NCBI GenBank assembly: GCA_030145595.1
Contig: JAQYVG010000052.1
Location: 1-15,128, forward strand
Direction of reading: 5' to 3'
DNA length: 15,128 nucleotides
From: Desulfobacterales bacterium
Lineage (GTDB): Bacteria > Desulfobacterota > Desulfobacteria > Desulfobacterales > UBA11574
Part shown: positions 7,971-12,799 of the stretch, piece by piece
Numbering within the stretch: position 1 is the first letter of the stretch
How the letters are laid out: every line of letters begins with the position of its first letter
Position numbers and translations under genes: made by a program
The notes under the pieces: generated by a model
What the model saw: only the letters and a program-made list of their open reading frames with translations
What the model was told of the DNA's origin: nothing
Database searches by the model: none

Positions 7971-8002
7971 TAGTGCATAAATGCATTTATGAATGGGCAC
8001 TA
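7971..8002. mobile_element. Collapsed MITE remnant (end pair only)
   Basis: TAGTGCATAAATG is followed at once by CATTTATGAATGGGCACTA. These are the two ends of the 141-base element joined, with the interior and part of the left end deleted. It forms a short palindrome within the predicted 5' leader of the tRNA-Gln transcript. Confidence 0.65.
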
Positions 8003-8013
8003 GTTTGAGCGAA

Positions 8014-8087
8014 TGAGGGATCGTCTAACGGCAGGACGACGGGTTCTGGTCCCGTTAATCTAGGTTCGAATCCTAGTCCCTCAGCCA
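8014..8087 (+). tRNA. tRNA-Gln (anticodon CTG)
   Basis: A 74-base tRNA with encoded CCA. The acceptor stem TGAGGGA pairs with TCCCTCA, the T-arm is CTAGG-TTCGAAT-CCTAG, and the anticodon stem ACGGG/CCCGT encloses the loop TTCTGGT, giving anticodon CTG at 8046-8048 (reads CAG). The discriminator is G and the first pair is the weak U-A typical of bacterial tRNA-Gln. Confidence 0.97.
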
Positions 8088-8094
8088 AAAAATC

Positions 8095-8135
8095 AAAGGG
8101 TTACAGAAAACTATCTGTAACCCTTTAGTCTTTTA
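8095..8135 (+). terminator. Rho-independent terminator of tRNA-Gln
   Basis: A perfect 12-bp stem (8095-8106 with 8115-8126) around an 8-base loop, followed by AGTCTTTT. It starts 8 bases after the tRNA CCA. Confidence 0.8.
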
Positions 8136-8258
8136 TCATCAAGTGGAACCCCGGAAATAGCCGGGAGTTGGGTCTTGATCAAGGCCCATGAATTGCAGCA
8201 AACCCTCTATTTAACTTGAATTGAGCAATTTTTTACTAGAATCTCACCATGATTTAAA

Positions 8259-8358
8259 GCAAAATGATCTAGGGCAAAATAATTTTAGATTCAATTAATT
8301 ACCTCCGGCACCGCCGGAGGCAAACCATCCTTAATTATTTTGCCCTCAATTATTTTGC
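8259..8358. repeat. Nested palindromic intergenic repeat (REP-like)
   Basis: Three concentric inverted repeats: GCAAAATGAT with ATTATTTTGC (8259-8268, 8349-8358, one mismatch); AGGGCAAAATAATT with AATTATTTTGCCCT (8271-8284, 8333-8346, perfect); and CCTCCGGC/GCCGGAGG around ACC (8302-8309, 8313-8320). The GC-rich core in AT-rich arms looks like a dispersed REP/BIME-type element. Confidence 0.75.
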
Positions 8359-8373
8359 TAACAAAGTATAGGG

Positions 8374-8402
8374 GAGACCTTTGAAAAATGTTCAAAAGTC
8401 TC
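8374..8402 (-). terminator. Hairpin after the IHF-like gene, candidate terminator
   Basis: GAGACCTTTGAA and TTCAAAAGTCTC pair in 11 of 12 positions around a 5-base loop, 20 bases after the IHF-like stop codon. A proper U-tract is lacking, so it may instead be another dispersed hairpin. Confidence 0.4.
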
Positions 8403-8421
8403 AAGGTAAACCAAGCGGCTG

Positions 8422-8703
8422 CTACCCACTGATCCGTTTTCTCAATTTTCCAGAGCTCTTAAACGTAACAACTTTCCTTGGTGCCAGCATCAAGTCCTCA
8501 CCAGTCGCCGGATTCCTGCCTTTCCGTTCCTTTTTCTGCTTTACACAGAATTTGCCGAATCCGCTAATCAATACATCCTCACCGGATGCCAAAGTGCTTT
8601 TCATGACTCCAAGAAGTGTTTCGACTGTTTCAGTGGATTGTTTCTTTGAGAGTCCGTTTTTGATACTGATTGCTTCGATGATTTGAGCTTTGGTGAGTGT
8701 CAT
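8422..8703 (-). CDS. HU/IHF family DNA-binding protein, IHF-alpha-like
   Basis: A 93-residue nucleoid-associated protein that binds and bends DNA as a dimer. Visible: N-terminal LTKAQIIEAI helix, GLSKKQS, the core ISGFGKF (46-52) and the DNA-inserting arm GRNPATGED (62-70) with P65, then RKVVTF. The LTKA, GLSK, SGFGxF and RKVVTF details resemble IHF-alpha more than HU, but it is slightly shorter than E. coli IHF-alpha (99) and could be a lineage-specific HU-like paralogue. AGGAG precedes the ATG by 8 bases. It has its own promoter, with a dyad that could be an operator, so it is probably monocistronic. Confidence 0.92.
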   Translation of the reverse strand: MTLTKAQIIEAISIKNGLSKKQSTETVETLLGVMKSTLASGEDVLISGFGKFCVKQKKERKGRNPATGEDLMLAPRKVVTFKSSGKLRKRISG

Positions 8704-8735
8704 GATGGGTTCTCCTTCGTATATAAGTTAATAAT

Positions 8736-8765
8736 TCAATATTCAGTTAACATTCTGAATGTCAA
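8736..8765 (-). promoter_or_regulatory. Predicted promoter with internal dyad for the IHF-like gene
   Basis: Minus-strand TTGACA (8760-8765), 18-base spacer, TATTGA (8736-8741). The inverted repeat ATTCAG-8-CTGAAT (8741-8746, 8755-8760) fills the spacer and could be an operator; this is an inference. Confidence 0.5.
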
Positions 8766-8787
8766 GAACTTTTTTGATTATATCTTA

Positions 8788-8911
8788 CCTGGATTTTGCA
8801 AGCGTCGATTTTGCCGCATATACAAGGCGCAGGGCATACAGCTGTAGTGTGCTACCGCAAATGCCCTGCAACGCAGTAGATGCGGTTAAATCGACACTTG
8901 CAAGAATCAGG
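8788..8911. repeat. Large imperfect palindrome overlapping the gph stop codon
   Basis: A left arm of about 50 bases (8788-8837) pairs imperfectly with a right arm of about 51 (8861-8911). Shared blocks include TTGCAAG, GTCGATTT, CCGCAT and AGGGCAT; the central 23 bases include CAGCTG. The TGA stop of gph (8907-8909) lies in the outermost right arm. It looks like a dispersed palindromic element able to fold into a long hairpin as RNA. Confidence 0.8.
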
Positions 8912-9563
8912 TTATGAGATCCAAAAGCTGTATGGGTTTTTCAATAATGGCACGTGCCCCATTTTCTTTGAGCTCTTTTACAGGGCGAAAACCCCAAGCT
9001 ACTCCTACCGGAAACATTCCGGCAGAAACGGCAGTTTTCATATCTATAGCTGTATCTCCAAGGTAGATAAAATTGGATGGTGATATTGTCAGTTTTTCGG
9101 CAATTTCAAGAGCGCCCAGCGGATCGGGCTTACGAGGAACTGAAGTGCGTTGCCCGAAAACAACATCGAAATCCCAATTTGACAAAAGGGATGCTACACA
9201 GTCTCTTGTAAGAGGATCAGGCTTGTTTGATAAAATTGCACGTTTTAAATTTCGTTCATTCAATGCATCCAACATTTCCGCAATGCCATCGTAAGGCTTA
9301 GACTTAACACTATAATTATGCCTGTAATCTTCGACAAATTCTTTTAAGCACGTATTTATGAGGTCTTCATTTCGTTTTTCTTGGGGTAATGCACGTGTGA
9401 AAAGGACTTTTACACCTTCACCAATAAATTGGTAGTAGGTTGAAATAGGATGTATGGGGAAACCTCTATTGGATAGAACCCTATTTGCAGCATCACCAAT
9501 ATCATCTACTGTATTAATCAAAGTGCCATCGAGGTCAAAAAGTACTGCTTCATATTTCATCAT
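8907..9563 (-). CDS. gph: HAD-family phosphatase, phosphoglycolate phosphatase-like
   Basis: A 218-residue haloacid-dehalogenase phosphatase, close to the Gph length. Motif I DLDGTL (D10 nucleophile, D12 acid/base), motif II ILSNK (S112), motif III K145 in RKPDP and motif IV YLGDTAID (D170, D174) are all present, and the helical cap lies between motifs I and II (about 18-85). By family it hydrolyses 2-phosphoglycolate or a similar small phosphate ester in the cytoplasm; substrate not proven. The start is ATGATG (9558-9563) with GAGGA upstream. The 3' end is fused to a palindromic repeat that supplies the stop codon. Confidence 0.88.
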   Translation of the reverse strand: MMKYEAVLFDLDGTLINTVDDIGDAANRVLSNRGFPIHPISTYYQFIGEGVKVLFTRALPQEKRNEDLINTCLKEFVEDYRHNYSVKSKPYDGIAEMLDALNERNLKRAILSNKPDPLTRDCVASLLSNWDFDVVFGQRTSVPRKPDPLGALEIAEKLTISPSNFIYLGDTAIDMKTAVSAGMFPVGVAWGFRPVKELKENGARAIIEKPIQLLDLIT

Positions 9564-9636
9564 TTATTTTCCTCGGAATATCTTAATTTACTCAAAGATC
9601 AAGCTGTCCCCACAACATATAATCAAGGAGTAACAA

Positions 9637-9729
9637 ATGAGCCGGTTTCGAAAGTTAACACAAACTATCTGGCATTGCCAGTATCATTTTTATGGGTGTC
9701 CAACCCTAATTGTTTCAAAACACAATTAG
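9637..9729 (+). pseudogene. Remnant of an IS200/IS605-like (REP-associated) transposase start
   Basis: A 30-codon ORF starting MSRFRKLTQTIWHCQYH with a good AAGGAG ribosome binding site 6 bases upstream. From memory of the family, this N-terminus is typical of Y1 (HUH) transposases of the IS200/RAYT type, whose next residues would be about IVWVPKY. Here the sequence TATGGGTG after H17 could read VWV in a shifted frame, so a small indel followed by truncation is likely. The HUH and catalytic tyrosine segments are absent. The homology ends near a hairpin at 9704. Confidence 0.6.
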
Positions 9730-9731
9730 GG
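9704..9731. repeat. Perfect hairpin at the end of the transposase remnant
   Basis: CCCTAATTGT and ACAATTAGGG form a 10-bp perfect stem around TTCAAAAC. Confidence 0.7.
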
Positions 9732-9845
9732 AGGGGCAGGGCTCAGGGGGCAGAAAATGAGCTTTGCTTTATAAGTTACATCTCATTTAGCCTGGCGTTA
9801 TAAAATTCAGATCAAATTTGTTTTCTGACCCCCGACCCCTGACAA
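9732..9845. repeat. Inverted G-rich/C-rich repeat pair
   Basis: GGGGCAGGGCTCAGGGGGCA followed by GAAAA (about 9733-9757) is mirrored by TTTTCTGACCCCCGACCCCT (about 9820-9840) in inverted, imperfect form. It encloses about 65 AT-rich bases. The motif GTCAGGGGT-like is repetitive in style and probably dispersed in the genome. Confidence 0.55.
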
Positions 9846-9849
9846 CTTT

Positions 9850-9874
9850 CAATTGAGCTTTTTTCGCTCAATTG
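9850..9874. repeat. Hairpin CAATTGAGC / GCTCAATTG
   Basis: A perfect 9-bp stem around TTTTTTC. It could be a weak terminator, but no gene clearly ends here. Confidence 0.5.
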
Positions 9875-10000
9875 AGTTAAATCTTTCATGGTTAACCCCC
9901 TTATTTTTAAAAATTAAATATAGTCCAAGATATGCCGTCGGTTGCTAATATTAAAGCTTACCCCGGGCCGTGCCGATAAACAAAGATAGGTTCCTGCATG

Positions 10001-10016
10001 TGGCATGCGGTTTGCA
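10001..10016 (+). promoter_or_regulatory. Sigma-54-type promoter
   Basis: TGGCATGCGGTTTGCA fits the -24/-12 consensus TGGCAC-N5-TTGCW with exact GG-GC spacing and a single mismatch. The start would be near 10028, giving a leader of about 170 bases before the FmdB-type gene. No activator gene is visible in the window. Confidence 0.7.
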
Positions 10017-10196
10017 CTAAGATTTAATATGGCAATAAAAGGCGCATACGGCTCGCAAGCCATAGTATCTGTTTGCAGGGTAACCGGATTTGATTAAGGC
10101 TCGCTTTTGGCCTTTTGATTGCGGGGTTTCAGCGGTTGTGACTTGATGCCGGGCTACTGGGACGGTTTACAATTTTACGAATGAAAGGGCAATACA

Positions 10197-10403
10197 ATGC
10201 CGATTTATGAGTATGAGTGTCAAAATTGTGGTCACGTTTTTGAAGAAATAGCCATCAGGCACCAAAGCTTTGATAAGCTGGTATGCCGCAGGTGCCAAGG
10301 TTACGGTAAGCGCATAATATCCCAGAACAGTTTTCAACTCAAGGGCCGGGGTTGGAGTAAGGATAGTTATAACGCCGGCCCGGAACAACGGCCCGCTGCA
10401 TAA
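10197..10403 (+). CDS. FmdB-type small zinc ribbon protein
   Basis: A 68-residue protein beginning MPIYEYECQNCGHVFE, the FmdB/CxxC_CxxC_SSSS signature. Cysteines C8, C11, C30 and C33 form a zinc ribbon; the C-terminal tail is basic and polar without further structure. Such proteins are often called putative regulatory proteins after FmdB of Methylophilus, but a biochemical role is not established. AAAGGG lies 7 bases before the ATG. It converges with the PilZ gene and is preceded by a strong sigma-54-type promoter, so its expression is probably conditional. Confidence 0.85.
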   Translation: MPIYEYECQNCGHVFEEIAIRHQSFDKLVCRRCQGYGKRIISQNSFQLKGRGWSKDSYNAGPEQRPAA

Positions 10404-10434
10404 TTCTAGTGCGTCCGCAAGCAGCAGGCAGAAC

Positions 10435-11160
10435 CTATTCTTTTGACAGCCCTTTTCGGAGAGTATTTCGCTGGTGGGTAAAGATTAAATCGATCAGCAT
10501 TTTTTGCTGGCTTTTTTCGATGTCGGTGAAATGAAGAGCAAAATTAGTTCGGTTGGTTACAGGATGTTCCCCCAGCCTGCTTACCTGCGCCTCATCAACA
10601 TGCACTCTAAAAACTTTCTCTTCAGATGGAAAAGTAAGTTCAATATTCCTTAGCTTGCCCCCGACTTTAAAGACGGAAACGTTTGGATCTTCCATATCGA
10701 GATTGACAGGCATAACAAGGGCTCCTCCCTGGCTAATGTCAATAACATTCATTTCCAGCCTGTCCAAGCTTCTGCTAATATACATTTTTGTGCCCAGAGG
10801 AGGTGTCATTCTGAAATTTTGTCTTCTCTGTATGCGAGTTATGACTTCTGGAAAGCGTATGCATATTTCGCTGTGTATAGTCGCTTTGCCGGTTGTTCTG
10901 AAGGTGTAAACCAGATTATCATTGCCAACAAATTCGAAGTGAAAGCGACAGTTATCATCATTAGCGACAGCTTTCGTAAAACCCTTGGGATGATCGATAA
11001 GAAAATAGGGGGTCTTCTTTTTAAAGCGGGTGTCGGTAACGACGGTTAAGCGCTCATACTGCCGGCCCAGCACGTACATCTTAACCAGCGTCTTATCGTT
11101 TTGCAGCTGTTTGAAAACATCGAATCTGCGGTTATGCTGTATTATTTCAGCTTCTTCCAT
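10435..11160 (-). CDS. PilZ domain protein, YcgR-like (c-di-GMP effector)
   Basis: A 241-residue cytoplasmic protein with an N-terminal beta-rich flagellar-brake-like domain (about 15-105) and a C-terminal PilZ domain (about 110-230). The c-di-GMP ligands expected of PilZ are visible: RxxxR at R113-R117 (RRQNFR) and DxSxxG at 141-146 (DISQGG). It should therefore bind c-di-GMP and link it to motility, adhesion or secretion; the partner is unknown. It converges with the FmdB-type gene 31 bases away and is not obviously in an operon. The upstream ribosome binding site is weak. Confidence 0.85.
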   Translation of the reverse strand: MEEAEIIQHNRRFDVFKQLQNDKTLVKMYVLGRQYERLTVVTDTRFKKKTPYFLIDHPKGFTKAVANDDNCRFHFEFVGNDNLVYTFRTTGKATIHSEICIRFPEVITRIQRRQNFRMTPPLGTKMYISRSLDRLEMNVIDISQGGALVMPVNLDMEDPNVSVFKVGGKLRNIELTFPSEEKVFRVHVDEAQVSRLGEHPVTNRTNFALHFTDIEKSQQKMLIDLIFTHQRNTLRKGLSKE

Positions 11161-11303
11161 AGTTTAACAACTCGATATACTAAATTTTGATGAATTCGCA
11201 GAAAATCGCATTCATAATGAAATTCACAGATTATCAAGATATATATCGGCAAACCCGGCAAAAAACTAAAGTTTTTCGGCTTGATGCCCATCGTAAATGT
11301 GCC

Positions 11304-11453
11304 CTATTTGTCAGAAAAAAGCTCTATTTTGCGCAGCAAAAGGTTCCAGTCTTCATCCACCATAAGCTGAATTTGCTTAAAATCAGCGTCTGTCAGATGT
11401 TTGAAACGGCCCTGAGCCCTCAGATAGTCTGTTGCCGGACGATCCCCTTTGTA
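11304..11453 (-). pseudogene. porB: C-terminal fragment of porB separated by a MITE
   Basis: The 49-residue reading YKGDRPATDYLRAQGRFKHL... ending in LRKIELFSDK and a TAG matches the conserved tail of 2-oxoacid:ferredoxin oxidoreductase beta subunits (a PVEEYLKLQGRFKHL-like block then VDEEWEKLL). It belongs to the gene ending at 11598 but is cut off by the inserted element, which adds in-frame stop codons. Reading on from the element, an ATG inside it could give a 63-residue ORF, but that would not restore the enzyme. Confidence 0.8.
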
Positions 11454-11457
11454 ACTA

Positions 11458-11598
11458 GTGTCCATCCATAAATGAGGATTTTTGTTCAAGATCAAGGCAT
11501 GCGAAAAAAATAACCACAGGCATATAGTTGTTATTCCGAGGATTATTTTTTGAGCATAACGCAGAGATTGGGCAAAAAGACCATTTATGGACGGACAC
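11458..11598 (-). mobile_element. MITE-like element, copy 2, inserted in porB
   Basis: A 141-base element with terminal repeats GTGTCCATCCATAAATG and CATTTATGGACGGACAC (16 of 17 paired), flanked by TA on both sides (11456-11457, 11599-11600). It has opposite orientation to the copy at 3012-3152. It encodes no protein. The TAG formed at its edge is the stop codon of the truncated porB. Confidence 0.85.
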
Positions 11599-12341
11599 TA
11601 ATTAAGGGTGTAATTGGTGCCGTCTTCGACTTCATACAGGGGAAATATGTTGGCCTGAACCGCCAGTCGAGCGATTTTAACCGACATTTCAGATGGAATC
11701 CGCCATCCGGTGGGACAGGAGGCAAACACATGCAGAAACCTTGTCCCGCCTTTCATCTGTTGGGCCTTGCTGAATTTGCGGATCATATCTTCGGGGAAAG
11801 CGATGCTGGCGGTGGCAGCGTAAGGGATGCGGTGGGCTGCCAGGATCTCAACCATATTTTTCTTACGGCTTTTTTTCCAGCCCCGGCCGGGGGTTGTGGT
11901 GGTGCGGGTTCCAAACGGCGTGGCCGAACTGCGCTGGACACCGGTATTCATATATGCTTCATTGTCATAGCAGACATAAATAAAATCTTCGTTGCGCTCA
12001 ACGGCCCCGCTGAGGGCCTGGATGCCGATATCAAAGGTCCCGCCGTCCCCGGCCCAGGCCATCACGGTGGTGTCCGTATCTTGCCGCATGTCCAGGGCGG
12101 CCCGCAGACCACTGGCTGTGGCCCCGGCGGTGGCAAAAGCGGTTTGCAGAATCGGCACCTTGAGCGAAGACTGGGGGTAGGGACCTGCAATCACACCCCA
12201 GCAGCAGGCCGGAATCACCACCATGGTTTTTGCACCCAGCGCTTTCAGGGCGAACCGCATGGCGATCGCGGCACCGCATCCGGGACAGGCCACATGCCCG
12301 GAGTACATATACTCCCCATCGGGAATTTTCAGTTGTGTCAT
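11598..12341 (-). CDS. porB: 2-oxoacid (pyruvate):ferredoxin oxidoreductase beta subunit, truncated by a MITE
   Basis: Thiamine-pyrophosphate- and [4Fe-4S]-binding subunit that decarboxylates pyruvate or another 2-oxoacid and passes electrons to ferredoxin. Cluster ligands C19, C22 (CPGC), C47 (ACCWG) and C209 (ASCPTGWR) have the family spacing. The TPP site is GDGGTFDIG (98-106) with NEAYMNTG (127-134). The product is 247 residues and ends YTLN directly at the inserted element, losing about 49 tail residues that remain at 11304-11453. I chose ATG at 12341; a TTG two codons upstream (12347) is an alternative, with AGGGG 5 bases before it. The usual alpha, gamma and delta subunit genes are not adjacent. 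The substrate is uncertain: pyruvate is the likeliest, a branched-chain 2-oxoacid is possible. Confidence 0.85.
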   Translation of the reverse strand: MTQLKIPDGEYMYSGHVACPGCGAAIAMRFALKALGAKTMVVIPACCWGVIAGPYPQSSLKVPILQTAFATAGATASGLRAALDMRQDTDTTVMAWAGDGGTFDIGIQALSGAVERNEDFIYVCYDNEAYMNTGVQRSSATPFGTRTTTTPGRGWKKSRKKNMVEILAAHRIPYAATASIAFPEDMIRKFSKAQQMKGGTRFLHVFASCPTGWRIPSEMSVKIARLAVQANIFPLYEVEDGTNYTLN

Positions 12342-12386
12342 AGTCAATCAAACCCCTATTCCGGACAAACCGGAAATATAAAATTT

Positions 12387-12448
12387 ATCACGAAAGCACG
12401 AAAATACGAAGACACGAAAATTAGAATATTATTTCGTGTTTTCGTGAT
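12387..12448. repeat. CACGAAA-type dispersed palindrome, copy 2 (porB leader)
   Basis: ATCACGAAAGCACGAAAAT pairs with ATTTCGTGTTTTCGTGAT. It is preceded by CCGGACAAACCGGAAAT, matching the flank of copy 1. It lies about 46 bases upstream of the porB ATG. Confidence 0.8.
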
Positions 12449-12455
12449 TATCTTC

Positions 12456-12511
12456 AATCACCAATCATTAATCATCAATCGCAAATCATCAATCGCAAAT
12501 CGTCAATCCGA
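12456..12511. repeat. 14-base tandem repeat, four units
   Basis: Units AATCACCAATCATT, AATCATCAATCGCA (twice, identical) and AATCGTCAATCCGA; each is itself two 7-mers starting AATC. Confidence 0.8.
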
Positions 12512-12661
12512 AAGTCCCACCCAGACACTCTCCTGCTCCTACCCGCCCTACACTAATTTTTCAAGGGTAGGTGTCTCACTTTCATTGGCACAGAGGGTAA
12601 CACAAATTATTTTGTATCAAAAGAAAGGATGTTTCCGATTTAAGCTGCGCTGCCGCAGGTC

Positions 12662-12684
12662 ATAAAATCGCGAATCGATTTTAT
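12662..12684. repeat. Hairpin ATAAAATCG / CGATTTTAT upstream of gspF
   Basis: A perfect 9-bp stem around CGAAT, closely related to the hairpin at the gspH stop (15035-15057). Confidence 0.65.
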
Positions 12685-12687
12685 AAC

Positions 12688-12716
12688 TTGAAAAATAGTA
12701 TAAAAGAGAATAATAT
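12688..12716 (+). promoter_or_regulatory. Candidate sigma-70-type promoter of gspFGH
   Basis: TTGAAA (12688-12693), 17 bases, TAATAT (12711-12716), about 80 bases before gspF. The region is AT-rich, so chance matches are likely. Confidence 0.4.
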
Positions 12717-12799
12717 CATTTACCTAAGTTCCGGGACTGAATTTTTTTCATCCTAATTGGCTTTACATAAGGAAGCTTCCGTAATATCGTGTTAAGATT

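Larger units (their letters stand above)
7538..8013. other. Gene-free region between rpmF and tRNA-Gln
   Basis: AT-rich and without a credible ORF. It holds the rpmF promoter, a possible pseudoknot-like pair of stems (7702-7733), an inverted repeat TTTACTTAT/ATAAGTAAA (7845-7853 and 7875-7883), the tRNA promoter and a collapsed MITE end pair (7971-8002). The rest shows nothing I can identify. Confidence 0.6.
8088..8421. other. Gene-free region between tRNA-Gln and the IHF-like gene
   Basis: No credible ORF. It contains the tRNA terminator, an unannotatable stretch (about 8136-8258), a nested palindrome (8259-8358) and a hairpin (8374-8402) just past the IHF-like stop codon. Confidence 0.6.
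9564..10196. other. Gene-poor region between gph and the FmdB-type gene
   Basis: It contains an IS200-type transposase start remnant (9637-9729), a hairpin (9704-9731), inverted GGGGCAGGG-like repeats (9732-9845), a second hairpin (9850-9874), and a sigma-54-type promoter (10001-10016) with a leader of about 170 bases. No other credible ORF is seen on either strand. Confidence 0.65.
12342..12799. other. Repeat-rich region between porB and gspF
   Basis: Divergent spacer holding the CACGAAA palindrome (12387-12448), a 14-base tandem array (12456-12511), a hairpin (12662-12684), a candidate gspF promoter (12688-12716) and the perfect palindrome GGAAGCTTCC (12771-12780). No credible gene is seen. 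Confidence 0.6.

Noticed and set aside
10028..10130. Possible c-di-GMP (GEMM) riboswitch before the FmdB-type gene, suggested by TCGCAAGCC and GGGTAACC
   Set aside because: The conserved GEMM core and its P1 helices could not be assembled by eye. A covariance model search would settle it.
10167..10388. Minus-strand ORF of 73 codons
   Set aside because: Antisense to the FmdB-type gene, which has the full zinc ribbon signature; no recognisable domain.
12456..12511. Possible CRISPR array
   Set aside because: The units are 14 bases and contiguous, with no spacers and no cas genes.
11550..12665. Long plus-strand ORF of 371 codons
   Set aside because: It is antisense to porB, crosses the MITE and the tandem repeats, and its translation is low-complexity Gly/His/Pro-rich. 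The minus-strand frame carries clear family motifs.
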